From Bdellovibrionales bacterium (GTDB lineage: Bacteria; Bdellovibrionota; FAC87; UBA2466), in the NCBI GenBank assembly GCA_005776395.1, contig SXPJ01000083.1:1-64000 (forward strand): a stretch of DNA of 64,000 bases, in the 5' to 3' direction. The position numbers and the translations under genes were made by a program. Shown piece after piece: positions 16,199 through 25,256 of the stretch. Position 1 is the first letter of the stretch; every line of letters starts with the position of its first letter. The notes beneath the pieces were generated by a model that saw nothing but the letters and a program-made list of their open reading frames with translations, was not told where the DNA came from and did not search any database.

Positions 16199-18838
16199 CT
16201 AATCCTCATCATCCCGACCGTATCTGCCACCACGATCTTCATCCATGAAGTCAGCGTTAAATCCACGATCATCGGGTTCTCTTCGATAGCCTCTATCTTC
16301 ACGATCCCTACCTCCGCGGTCTTCACGAGCTGCATAGCCACGATCTTGTCTTGGACCACGATCTTGTCGCTCTGGACGATCTTGTCTTGGACCACGATCT
16401 TGTCGCTCTGGACGATCTTGTCTTGGACCACGATCTCCTCGGTCTCCGCCTTGGAACCTATCTCGGTCGGGCTCTCTATCACGATTATCTCTCGCCTCTC
16501 TAGGCCCTCTTCCACCCCGATCTCCGCCTCTATCTCGTTCGGAATGTTCGCGTCTAGGACCTCGATCACCTCGGTCTGGGCCTCGGAATCTATCTCTGTC
16601 CCCTCCGCGATCACGATCTCTGCCTCTATCACCTCGATCGGATCTAGCGTCAATACGATTTCCGCGATCTTCATCACTCGGATGGTCTTCAGAAGGAGAA
16701 CCTTCAGCTCTTGGGGTTGGGGCTACTGCAGGTGGTGCCTCTTTAGTTAGAAGTGCTTTACGTGAAAGTCTAATTTTTCCAGAGGGATCAACTTCAAGAC
16801 ATTTAACTTGAATGATATCTCCCATTTTAACCACGTCTTCAACTTGACGAACTCTAAAGTGCTCTAGTTCAGAGATATGACAGAGCCCTTCGGTCCCAGG
16901 AATAATTTCAACGAAAGCACCGAAATCTGCGATTCGGGTAATCTTCCCTTCATAAACCTTTCCAGCTTCAGGCTCCTCAACAATCTGATTAATGATATCA
17001 ATTGCTTTTTGAGCACTGGTTTCATCGGCAGACGCAATATGAATGGTTCCGTCGTCCTCGATATCAATCTTAACTCCAGTTCTCTCAATAATGCTTCGAA
17101 TAACTTTACCACCCGAACCGATAACTTCTCTGACTTTGTCCTGTTTTACCTTCACGGTAAAGATGCGAGGAGCATATTTTGAGAAGTTAGAACGAGCCTC
17201 AGTTAAGGCTTCTGCCATCTTAGTAAGAATATGAAGTCGACCTTCTCTAGCTTGCGCTAAGGCACTCTCCATAATTTCGCGACTGACTCCACCGATTTTT
17301 AAATCCATTTGGAAAGCCGTAACACCATCGGCAGTACCACAGACTTTAAAATCCATATCGCCTAAATGGTCTTCATCGCCAAGGATATCTGAAAGAACAG
17401 CAATTTTGTCGCCCTCTTTAATTAATCCCATCGCAACCCCAGCCACTGGCTTAGGCACAGGAACCCCGGCATCCATTAGCGCTAAGGAACCACTGCAGAC
17501 AGTAGCCATGGACGAACTTCCGTTAGATTCCAATACTTCGGATACAATTCTCACCGTATATGGGAACTTTTCTTTGGGGGGAATGACAAAAGCAAGAGCT
17601 CTCTCAGCTAAAAATCCGTGTCCAATCTCTCTTCTTCCTGGCGGACGAAGAGGTCTAGCTTCACCTACCGAGAAGGGAGGAAAGTTATAGTGGAGTAGAA
17701 AACTTTTGTTATACACGCCACTAATAGAATCAATCTTTTGCTCATCATCAGCAGTTCCTAGAGTCACAGTAGCTAATACCTGGGTTTCGCCACGGGTAAA
17801 CAGTGCTGAACCGTGAACTCGAGGTAATAAACCTGTTTCACAAGTGATCGGACGAATTTCATTAAAAGGTCTTCCGTCGATACGAGCTTTAGTATTAACC
17901 GTTTTTTCTCTGGCGTAAGCTGCTTTAACCTCTTCAAAATACAGCCCAACAAGTTTGTTTCGTTTTTTATCCTGGTCAGTCTTAGGTTCTTTAGTTGCGA
18001 ACTTCTCAGTTACTTTTTTGCTAACTGTACTTAGAGCTTCATAGCGATTTAATTTTTCTTTAATCGCAAAAGCTTTTTCTAAATCACTCCAGCTAAACTT
18101 TCTGATTTCAGTTTTCAGAGCTTCATCACGAAGAGGCGTTTCATACTCACGCTTTTCTGTTCCAGCCTTAGCTTTCAATTCATCTTGAAGATCGAATACA
18201 ATCTTCATTTCATTGTGAGCAAAATCTATAGCGTCCATCATCTCTTTTTCAGAGGCTTCTTTGGCGCTTCCTTCAACCATTACAACCCCGGTCTTAACAC
18301 CAGAGACTAATAGGTCAATTTTGCTATTAACCATTTCCGCTGGAGGGGGATTAGCGACCCATTGGTCATTTAAATATCCCACTCTCAGAGTTCCCACTGG
18401 ACCGTTAAAAGGAATATCAGAAATATGTAGAGCTGCACTGGCAGCAATTGAGGCTAAATAGTCAGGTTCGTTGACTCCATCCACTGAAAGAACAGTAGCC
18501 ACGACGTTGGTCTCATAGAGGTAATCTTCAGGAAAAAGAGGTCGACAGGGTCGATCTATCAATCGAGCTGATAAAGTGGCTCGATCAGAAGGTTTTGCTT
18601 CTCGTTTAAAAAAGCCCCCTGGTAATCTTCCTGCCGAGTAATACTTTTCTTGAAAATCTACAGTCAAAGGAAAAAAGTCTTGGTTTTCTCCTAATTTGTG
18701 ACTCGATACTACAGTGACTAGCACTACCGTTTCACCGCAAGTCGCTAAAACCGATGCATCCGCCTGTTTAGCTAACTTACCAGTTTGGAGCGTTAATACA
18801 CGCCCCCCATAGTTGGCACTAACTTCGACGACACCCAT
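16199..18838 (-). CDS. pnp: Polyribonucleotide nucleotidyltransferase (PNPase) with long Arg/Asp/Gly-rich tail
   Basis: An 879-residue 3'-5' phosphorolytic exoribonuclease, about 170-180 residues longer than usual. In order: first RNase PH domain with FFKREAKPSDRATLSARLID, helical linker, second catalytic RNase PH domain (INGRP-like RIDGRPFNEIRPI and LPRVHGSALFTRGETQ), KH domain (VREVIGSGGKVIRSIIE), and S1 domain (GKVYEGKITRIADFGAFVEI). From about residue 700 onward a tail of Asp, Arg and Gly repeats resembles RGG-type RNA-binding regions and includes tandem 12-residue units. The ATG at 18838 has GGGAG upstream. It follows rpsO as in many bacteria. Confidence 0.97.
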   Translation of the reverse strand: MGVVEVSANYGGRVLTLQTGKLAKQADASVLATCGETVVLVTVVSSHKLGENQDFFPLTVDFQEKYYSAGRLPGGFFKREAKPSDRATLSARLIDRPCRPLFPEDYLYETNVVATVLSVDGVNEPDYLASIAASAALHISDIPFNGPVGTLRVGYLNDQWVANPPPAEMVNSKIDLLVSGVKTGVVMVEGSAKEASEKEMMDAIDFAHNEMKIVFDLQDELKAKAGTEKREYETPLRDEALKTEIRKFSWSDLEKAFAIKEKLNRYEALSTVSKKVTEKFATKEPKTDQDKKRNKLVGLYFEEVKAAYAREKTVNTKARIDGRPFNEIRPITCETGLLPRVHGSALFTRGETQVLATVTLGTADDEQKIDSISGVYNKSFLLHYNFPPFSVGEARPLRPPGRREIGHGFLAERALAFVIPPKEKFPYTVRIVSEVLESNGSSSMATVCSGSLALMDAGVPVPKPVAGVAMGLIKEGDKIAVLSDILGDEDHLGDMDFKVCGTADGVTAFQMDLKIGGVSREIMESALAQAREGRLHILTKMAEALTEARSNFSKYAPRIFTVKVKQDKVREVIGSGGKVIRSIIERTGVKIDIEDDGTIHIASADETSAQKAIDIINQIVEEPEAGKVYEGKITRIADFGAFVEIIPGTEGLCHISELEHFRVRQVEDVVKMGDIIQVKCLEVDPSGKIRLSRKALLTKEAPPAVAPTPRAEGSPSEDHPSDEDRGNRIDARSDRGDRGRDRDRGGDRDRFRGPDRGDRGPRREHSERDRGGDRGGRGPREARDNRDREPDRDRFQGGDRGDRGPRQDRPERQDRGPRQDRPERQDRGPRQDRGYAAREDRGGRDREDRGYRREPDDRGFNADFMDEDRGGRYGRDDED
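16341..16436. repeat. 36-bp tandem repeat (about 2.7 copies) inside pnp
   Basis: Two perfect 36-bp copies (16341-16376 and 16377-16412) and a partial third encode repeated RGPRQDRPERQD units in the PNPase tail. Near-identity at DNA level, including silent positions, suggests recent slippage expansion. Confidence 0.9.
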
Positions 18839-18865
18839 TGTTGTCTCCCTTAATATTTTTTAAGA

Positions 18866-18896
18866 AAAATAGTCCTAAGCCGTAGGAAACTATTTT
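18866..18896 (-). terminator. rpsO-pnp intercistronic hairpin
   Basis: On the minus strand AAAATAG pairs with CTATTTT and TCCTA with TAGGA, with a two-base bulge and a five-base loop, and a T-rich stretch follows. The upstream arm contains the rpsO stop codon. Hairpins at the rpsO-pnp junction act as partial terminators or RNase processing sites in other bacteria; that role is inferred here. Confidence 0.6.
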
Positions 18897-19159
18897 CTGA
18901 TATTTAATCGCTCAATGAGCTTTTGATAGCGAGTGGAGTCTACTTTTTTTAAGTAGTCCAACTGACGCCGCCTGGAACTCACAAGCATTAGTAGACCACG
19001 TCGTGAATGATGGTCTTTCTTGTGAAACTTAAAATGTGGCGTCAAACTATTAATTCGCTCAGTTAAAAGTGCGACTTGTACTTCAGGCGATCCGGTATCA
19101 CCGTCATGAAGTTTATGGTTTTTGATAAGCTCTGTCTTTTTTTCCTTTAATAGACTCAA
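18890..19159 (-). CDS. rpsO: 30S ribosomal protein S15
   Basis: An 89-residue canonical S15, which binds the 16S rRNA central domain. Motifs: [39 protein letters not shown] and [15 protein letters not shown]. The start is TTG at 19159, with GAGGG upstream, giving the usual MSLLKEKK-like N-terminus. It lies between truB and pnp as in many bacteria. Confidence 0.98.
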   Translation of the reverse strand: MSLLKEKKTELIKNHKLHDGDTGSPEVQVALLTERINSLTPHFKFHKKDHHSRRGLLMLVSSRRRQLDYLKKVDSTRYQKLIERLNIRK

Positions 19160-19182
19160 CGTTTATCCCTCTGTTATTCCTT

Positions 19183-20040
19183 TTAATTTAGGATGCTCAT
19201 ATCATTGTTAATTTGTCTTGGCAAATGGCTAGATTGAAACCTGTTTATTCCCTGCCCACCACCGCTCAATTCAGCCCTTTCGAAACTTCTAGAGTATTCC
19301 ATCTCTCTCGGCTTTGTCGGTTTATGTGTTTGAACTGCGCTTTCAGAGCTCAATAATTTCACATAATTACGGTATCCTTGGGTTTTCCAGTCAGTTTGTT
19401 CATTTATCAATTGTTCAACCGTAAAACTATCATCCAAAGAAAACCCTCCACAACTAAGCCTTCGTAACTCCACTAGATGCCCCACCGTTTCGAGTTTTCT
19501 AGCTATTTCATCGGCCAAACTCCGAATGTAGGTCCCTTTGGAACAATGGACTTCGAACTTCAAAAATTGATTATCCAAAGACAAAAGTTTGAGTTCATAT
19601 AACTGAACCGGAATGGATTCTCTAGGAATTGAGATGTTCTTTCGGGCTAGTTCATAGAGTCTAACCCCTTGAACCTTTTTCGCGCTAAACATCGGCGGAA
19701 TTTGATGCCACTCTCCCTGAAAAGATTTAAGAACCGCCTCTACCTGCGCCTGGGTTAATGTGGGCACGGCAAGCGTTTCAACCACCTTTCCAGTACAATC
19801 CATGGAATCGGTAGATTCCCCCAACTTAATAACAGCTTGATAGCGCTTATCTGCATTAATAAGAGCGTTAGATAATTTAGTTGCTCGACCCGTCAAAAGG
19901 ACCAAGACTCCAGTCGCAAAAGGATCCAATGTTCCCGCATGTCCGACCTTTTTGATTTTAACGAAATTTCTAACCTTTCGAACCACATCAAAACTTGAGG
20001 GTCCTACGGATTTATCGATAATTAAAACTGCTTCATCCAT
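19183..20040 (-). CDS. truB: tRNA pseudouridine-55 synthase
   Basis: A 285-residue TruB that makes pseudouridine 55 in the T-loop of tRNAs. The catalytic region reads KKVGHAGTLDPFATGVLVL with nucleophile Asp39; QIPPMFSAKKVQGVRLYELAR and CSKGTYIRSLADEIA are also family signatures. The C-terminal 50 residues (after DWKTQGYRNYVKL) are low in similarity to anything I recognise and replace the usual PUA-like end. It lies 27 bases below rbfA. Confidence 0.95.
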   Translation of the reverse strand: MDEAVLIIDKSVGPSSFDVVRKVRNFVKIKKVGHAGTLDPFATGVLVLLTGRATKLSNALINADKRYQAVIKLGESTDSMDCTGKVVETLAVPTLTQAQVEAVLKSFQGEWHQIPPMFSAKKVQGVRLYELARKNISIPRESIPVQLYELKLLSLDNQFLKFEVHCSKGTYIRSLADEIARKLETVGHLVELRRLSCGGFSLDDSFTVEQLINEQTDWKTQGYRNYVKLLSSESAVQTHKPTKPREMEYSRSFERAELSGGGQGINRFQSSHLPRQINNDMSILN

Positions 20041-20067
20041 AAAAAATATTTTAGTTCCTGTTTATTC

Positions 20068-20436
20068 TCACTCTTCAGCTGACGGCTTAGCTCGCCCCTC
20101 AGTTTCAATAAGATGCAAAAGACGATTTAACTCTTCGTTATGATTATCCCTCTCAAAGCGTAACTCCGGAACACTTCTCAATTCTAGATTTTCTCCAACC
20201 ATTTTCCTTAAATAGGGAGAGGCTTTTTTAAAGCCCTGAAGAGCTTCTTTTTCCTGCCATCCCGCCTCTACTTCATTTTTCGTGAAATACACACGAGCCA
20301 CTTTAAGATCAGAGGACATTTGAACTTCCGTTACTACGATATTCTGAAGCCTAGGATCAGAGACCTGCTTCAACAACAGGCGGGCCAAAGTCTCTTGTAT
20401 TAAAGAGCCCATCTGCTTAGTTCTTCGAGAACTCAT
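20068..20436 (-). CDS. rbfA: Ribosome-binding factor A
   Basis: A 122-residue RbfA, a KH-like factor for 30S maturation and cold growth. The sequence shows SRRTKQMGSLIQETLARLLL, DPRLQNIVVTEVQMSSDL and the C-terminal LRSVPELRFERDNH, all in family order. It sits between infB and truB in the standard order. Confidence 0.95.
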   Translation of the reverse strand: MSSRRTKQMGSLIQETLARLLLKQVSDPRLQNIVVTEVQMSSDLKVARVYFTKNEVEAGWQEKEALQGFKKASPYLRKMVGENLELRSVPELRFERDNHNEELNRLLHLIETEGRAKPSAEE

Positions 20437-20458
20437 ACAACTACCACCCTACTAAATC

Positions 20459-23128
20459 TCAAAGAGAACTTTTTACTTCCTCTTTTAAGAAAGCCTCGAA
20501 TTGATCTCCAAGTTTCAGATCATTAAAGTTCTCAAGCCCAATACCGCATTCGAATCCAGTCGCAACCTCTTTAACATCTTCTTTAAACCGCTTAAGGCTC
20601 GACAGCTTCCCTTCATAAACCACGCGATTATCTCTAAGAAGTCGCAAGTAGCATCCACGAGTTACCTTACCATCAATAACTGCACTACCGGCAATGGCTC
20701 CAATTTTCGGAATATTAAAGACGCTGCGGATCTCAGCTCTTCCGATAACACGTTCCTTAATCTCGGCAGACAGAAGACCTTCGGCCAATCTTTTAATATC
20801 CTCAAGAAGATCATAAATAATACTGTAGGTCTTAATCTGAACGCCTTCTTGTTCAGCCATTCGCTGCGCTTTAATATCAGGTCGAATATTGAATCCTAAA
20901 ATAACAGCTTCACTAGCTGCAGCCAGCATCACGTCACTCTCGTTAATTCCACCGGTTCCTGTGTGAAGAATTTTTAACTTTACTTTCTCTGAAGTAAATT
21001 TATTTAAAGATTCTTTAAGGGCTTCGGTTGAGCCCGCAACATCTGCTTTAAGAATAATTCGCAGCTCCTTATCGGGACCTGCTGAAGCGTTCATCATATC
21101 TTCAAGAGTTAGTTTTGGCTTATTTTCTATAGCTTGTTGTTTAGCTTTTAGCATTCTAGCCTCAACAAGTTCTTTCGCTGATTTCTCATCCGTCATGACA
21201 AAAAACTCATCGCCGACAGCAGGAACGGCGGGTAAGCCAAGAATCTCAACTGGTTCACTAGGCAACGCCTCGGTAACTCTGGCCCCTTCAGGGTTTGTCA
21301 TTGCACGAATTTTGCCGTAACACGTTCCAGAGACTAAATGGGTCCCCGTAACTAATTTTCCATGTTGAACTAAAACTGAAGCAATGGCTCCCCGGTTTTT
21401 ATCCAAACGGGATTCAATCACGACACCTCGAGCTGGGGTATCATAATTAGCTTTAAGCTCCATCATTTCTGCCTGGAGAAGGATGTTATCTAAGAGTATA
21501 TCAAGCCCTTTTCCTATCTTAGCAGAGACAGGAACATAGATTGTATCCCCACCCCATTCCTCAGGGGACAATCCATGGCCAGCTAGTGTTTGTTTAATAC
21601 GATCAGGGTTTCCATCGGGAAGATCTATCTTATTCACCGCAACGATGATGGGAACATTCGCAGCTTTAGCGTGATTGATAGATTCTAACGTCTGAGGCAT
21701 TACCCCATCTACAGCTGAAACCACTAAAATTACGATGTCAGTGACCTTGGCCCCTCGAGCTCTCATCGCAGTAAAGGCTTCATGGCCAGGAGTGTCCACA
21801 AAGGTAATTTTTCCCTTAGAGAGATTTACAGTATAGGCACCCACATGTTGTGTAATTCCACCTGCTTCGCCAGCAGCCACCTTAGTTTTCCTTATGGCAT
21901 CAAGAAGCGAGGTTTTACCATGGTCAACATGCCCCATAATAGTCACCACAGGACCTCGAGATCTCATCTGGCCTTCTTCAACGGCTACCTGAGGAATAAA
22001 CTCTTCCTCTTTGAATACATTTTGCTTAACTTCGAAACCTAGTTCTTGTGCTAAAAGCGAAGCGATATCATGATCGATATTTTCATTAATTGAAGCTGTC
22101 ACACCCATACCCATCAATTTGGCAATGATGGCACCGGCTTTTTGGCTTACCTGTTTTGAAAACTCGCCTACAGCAATAGTGGCCCCCATCTCGACAACTC
22201 TTTTATGTTCGCTTGGAGTTGTAATTTGAGTTTTCATCGCAGGACGACTCACCGTTCCTTTCTTTCTCCTGGTTGAGTGAACCAATTCTCTTTTTAAGAA
22301 ATCAGCACTCTTAAAAACGGTATTTTGTCGCTCAAGTAGACGGCGTTTTCCTTGCTCCTTAGCCACTTCTTGTGCTGCTACCGCAAAGTCCACTTCTTTA
22401 ACACGTTTCGATAGAATTCCAGTAGAAGCAGGCCCCTGGGGCGTTACAGCAGGCTTTGCACCGGGAAGAGTTTTAACTGCAGGTGCTGGCTTTGAATCTC
22501 TTTTAATCTTCTCAATTTTGGGCCCCACCTTAGCTCCCAAATACTCCTCAGTCGCAACCTTTTTAATAATGGAGGGAAAGAACCTTTTAGGTCTAGGAGC
22601 AACCACTTCGACTACAGGTTTTGCCGCGATTACAATTTTTTCCTCTTCCGGTTTAGCCACTTCAACAATTGCTACCTCTACCGTACTTTCCTGAATTTGA
22701 ATGAGCTCTTCCTGAATATCTTTTTCCACTTCGACAGTTTCAGTAGCAGTGATTTCAACCTCTGGAGATTCCTCTATTGGAACCATTATCTCCGAAACTT
22801 CTGCTATCGACTCGACAACTACAGGAGCACTGGGTTCTGCCTCAACCACAGGAGATTCTTCAACAGCCTTAGCTGAACGACGACGAATCACCGTGGTCCC
22901 AACTCGTTTCTCTGTCACTGCTGGTTTAGCAGGAACTGCCGAAACTGAGGTTTTGGTGAGCCCCTTATTTTTTCGATGATGCTCGCGAATCGTTCGAACC
23001 TCTTCAGTACCGAGAATACTCATCGTGTTTTTGACGTCAATACCTAGCCTTTGGGCAAGATCTACTAAATGCTGTCCATCCATGCTGAGTTCTTTTGAGA
23101 GTTCATATACTTTTAATTTAGTACTCAT
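20459..23128 (-). CDS. infB: Translation initiation factor IF-2
   Basis: An 889-residue IF-2. The N-terminus carries an IF2_N module ([20 protein letters not shown]), then a long Val/Glu/Pro-rich linker to about residue 220, and a second IF2_N region. The G domain has [22 protein letters not shown] and NKIDLP. Domains II-IV follow, ending with [16 protein letters not shown] as usual. It recruits initiator tRNA to the 30S subunit. Position after nusA and before rbfA is canonical. Confidence 0.98.
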   Translation of the reverse strand: MSTKLKVYELSKELSMDGQHLVDLAQRLGIDVKNTMSILGTEEVRTIREHHRKNKGLTKTSVSAVPAKPAVTEKRVGTTVIRRRSAKAVEESPVVEAEPSAPVVVESIAEVSEIMVPIEESPEVEITATETVEVEKDIQEELIQIQESTVEVAIVEVAKPEEEKIVIAAKPVVEVVAPRPKRFFPSIIKKVATEEYLGAKVGPKIEKIKRDSKPAPAVKTLPGAKPAVTPQGPASTGILSKRVKEVDFAVAAQEVAKEQGKRRLLERQNTVFKSADFLKRELVHSTRRKKGTVSRPAMKTQITTPSEHKRVVEMGATIAVGEFSKQVSQKAGAIIAKLMGMGVTASINENIDHDIASLLAQELGFEVKQNVFKEEEFIPQVAVEEGQMRSRGPVVTIMGHVDHGKTSLLDAIRKTKVAAGEAGGITQHVGAYTVNLSKGKITFVDTPGHEAFTAMRARGAKVTDIVILVVSAVDGVMPQTLESINHAKAANVPIIVAVNKIDLPDGNPDRIKQTLAGHGLSPEEWGGDTIYVPVSAKIGKGLDILLDNILLQAEMMELKANYDTPARGVVIESRLDKNRGAIASVLVQHGKLVTGTHLVSGTCYGKIRAMTNPEGARVTEALPSEPVEILGLPAVPAVGDEFFVMTDEKSAKELVEARMLKAKQQAIENKPKLTLEDMMNASAGPDKELRIILKADVAGSTEALKESLNKFTSEKVKLKILHTGTGGINESDVMLAAASEAVILGFNIRPDIKAQRMAEQEGVQIKTYSIIYDLLEDIKRLAEGLLSAEIKERVIGRAEIRSVFNIPKIGAIAGSAVIDGKVTRGCYLRLLRDNRVVYEGKLSSLKRFKEDVKEVATGFECGIGLENFNDLKLGDQFEAFLKEEVKSSL

Positions 23129-23142
23129 TCGTCCTTTATTTT

Positions 23143-24561
23143 TTAGGATTTATTTACATCCTCACCAGAAGCTTCCATGTTCGCATTAGCTTCAGTTTTT
23201 TCTTTTTCCTGAAGAGCTTTCATTTCAGCTTTTAATTGTTCATCTAAATTATTTTTACTTCGTTTTCCGCCGCTCATTTGAGTCGCTTTTGCAGCTTCAA
23301 ACTGTTTCGCTTTAGCTTCGCTATACTTACCTGAAGCAATTAATTCTTTGGCTTTTCCTTGTACATCCTTAGCTTTTTCCTCATTAAATCCGGGAACCGT
23401 TGCAATGACTGCAACATCATTATTAGCCAACTGCTCAATGGTAAAACCATACTGATACAAGCTCTGAGCTAAAGTGTCGTTAACACCTTCAATAATTTTG
23501 AGAAGATCTTTAGCATCATCTTGTCGTTGAGCCATTTTAGTTTCAGATACGATATCCAACTTCCAGCCGGTTAACATTGAGGCCAGCTTCACGTTTTGAC
23601 CCCGTTTTCCAATAGCTAAAGACAACTGACTGTCCTCCACCACGATATCCATTGAGTGATTATCCTCATCCACTCTTACTTTGATGACTTCAGCAGGGGA
23701 TAATGCATTACACACAAATCGCGTTTCGTCCTCTTCCCACGGAACAATATCAATCTTTTCACCACGTAGTTCTTGAACTACATTTTGAACTCTTGAACCT
23801 TTAACTCCAACGCAGGCTCCTACGGGATCAACATCAGAGTCCGTCGAAGTAACCGCAATTTTAGCTCTCATACCAGGCTCTCGTGCGGCGCTCTTAATCT
23901 GTACGATTCCTTCACTTACTTCTGGAACCTCTTGCTTAAACAACTGAATCAACAACTCCGGGCAGGTCCTGGAAAGAACAATTTTAGGACCTCTAGGTGT
24001 TTGTTGAACATCAATTAAGTACCCAGTAACCCGATCATGAGTTCTGAAAGTTTCACCAGGAATCTGTTCCCTAGTGGGCAGAATAGCATCGGTTCTTCCA
24101 AGATTTACCACGACACAGCCCTTTTCAACTCGTCGGCACTCACCGTTTACAACTTCACCCTTACGAATATTAAATTCGTTATAAATAATATCTCGCTCAG
24201 CATCTCTTACTTTTTGAATAATAACCTGTTTTGCGGTCTGAGCTGCAATTCTACCAAACTGATTAGTGTCCAGTTTAACCCCAATACTATCCCCTGCGGT
24301 TACATCAGGATCGAGTTCCTTAGCATTTTCAAAAGAGATTTCGGTGGCTTCGTCATCAACCTCTTCCACCACGGTTTTAAACTGGAAAAGCTCAATCTCC
24401 CCTAAGTCTTCATTAAAATGGGCTTCAATCTCTTTATCAATGCCGTACTTTTTCTTCGCGGCCATTACTAAGGCGGATTCTAACGCTTCAATCAAAATCG
24501 CTTTATCGATACTTTTATCTTTTTCAACCTGTTCAATAACTCTAGCTAACTCTGATGCCAT
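23143..24561 (-). CDS. nusA: Transcription termination/antitermination factor NusA
   Basis: A 472-residue NusA. It has an N-terminal RNA-polymerase-binding domain, an S1 domain (EVVNGECRRVEKGCVVVNLG then RTDAILP), and two KH domains (REPGMRAKIAVTS...GACVGVKGSRVQ; SLAIGKRGQNVKLASMLTGW). One C-terminal helix-hairpin-helix repeat follows (IEQLANNDVAVIATVPGFN), then a lysine/glutamate-rich end. It lies 14 bases below infB's upstream side and 12 bases below rimP. Confidence 0.97.
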   Translation of the reverse strand: MASELARVIEQVEKDKSIDKAILIEALESALVMAAKKKYGIDKEIEAHFNEDLGEIELFQFKTVVEEVDDEATEISFENAKELDPDVTAGDSIGVKLDTNQFGRIAAQTAKQVIIQKVRDAERDIIYNEFNIRKGEVVNGECRRVEKGCVVVNLGRTDAILPTREQIPGETFRTHDRVTGYLIDVQQTPRGPKIVLSRTCPELLIQLFKQEVPEVSEGIVQIKSAAREPGMRAKIAVTSTDSDVDPVGACVGVKGSRVQNVVQELRGEKIDIVPWEEDETRFVCNALSPAEVIKVRVDEDNHSMDIVVEDSQLSLAIGKRGQNVKLASMLTGWKLDIVSETKMAQRQDDAKDLLKIIEGVNDTLAQSLYQYGFTIEQLANNDVAVIATVPGFNEEKAKDVQGKAKELIASGKYSEAKAKQFEAAKATQMSGGKRSKNNLDEQLKAEMKALQEKEKTEANANMEASGEDVNKS

Positions 24562-24573
24562 AACTACTTCCTT

Positions 24574-25080
24574 TTATTTACTTCCTTTGATTTCAAAATC
24601 CCAAACTTTGTTAGCTCGTTTGATGTTTTGAAAAGGAATTTCAAATTCTTTCCTGTTCTTGGTTCCTTGAGCAATGTTTAGTTGGTTATTTTCAACTTTA
24701 ACCAACAAACCTTTCACATTAGCTCCAATACCAGGCACACTCTCGTACAAATTGAGAGAGATCTCTTTTCCGACCTCTTTTTCAAAATCGGTAGACAGTC
24801 TCAATCTTCGATCTAATCCGGGAGAAGAGACTTCCAGATTATATGAGCCCTGAGTGAAGTTAGAAGCTTCGATCAGAGGATCCAGCTTTCGACTTAACTC
24901 CGCGACCTCTTCGAGAGAAGGCCCGTTTTCTGTGCCAGATTTATCAATAAATATACGTATCAACGAACTTGAAGCGACTCGAGCATCTACGTCTAAGACT
25001 CTAAAAGCAGTTTCTTTAAGAAATTCTTCGCACAATGCAAGAATCTTAAATTCTACTTCCGATTTTCTTATCGACTCCAT
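24574..25080 (-). CDS. rimP: Ribosome maturation factor RimP
   Basis: A 168-residue RimP for 30S assembly. Signatures: FRVLDVDARVASSSLIRIFI, DKSG, VAELSRKLDPLIEA and the conserved YNLEVSSPGLDRRLR. It is the first gene of the operon running to dut; the gap upstream contains the terminator of the PBP gene and should hold the operon promoter. Confidence 0.95.
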   Translation of the reverse strand: MESIRKSEVEFKILALCEEFLKETAFRVLDVDARVASSSLIRIFIDKSGTENGPSLEEVAELSRKLDPLIEASNFTQGSYNLEVSSPGLDRRLRLSTDFEKEVGKEISLNLYESVPGIGANVKGLLVKVENNQLNIAQGTKNRKEFEIPFQNIKRANKVWDFEIKGSK

Positions 25081-25103
25081 TCTGTTAACACTCCCTAGTT
25101 ACT

Positions 25104-25133
25104 AATAAACAAAAAGCGGGCACTGCCCGCTTT
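25104..25133 (-). terminator. Intrinsic terminator of the PBP1A gene
   Basis: A perfect 9-bp GC-rich stem (25113-25121 with 25125-25133, loop ACT) is followed on the minus strand by TTTTTGTTTATT. It lies about 125 bases downstream of the PBP stop and just upstream of rimP. Confidence 0.85.
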
Positions 25134-25256
25134 CACAACTAATACACAGAAGATGGGGATGTTTTAGCAGGTCTTTTGGATTAACACAAGATAAGAGGTG
25201 ACTTTTTTACGGGGGAGTATTTTAAGTTTGTGAATCATTCCAAATAGTTTGGATTC

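Noticed and set aside
16341-16436. CRISPR-like 36-bp repeats
   Set aside because: The copies are directly adjacent with no spacers and lie inside the pnp coding sequence.
16183-16677. Repetitive 164-codon open frame on the minus strand (DKIVVQ repeats)
   Set aside because: It is an out-of-frame reading of the repetitive PNPase tail; the PNPase frame has full domain support.
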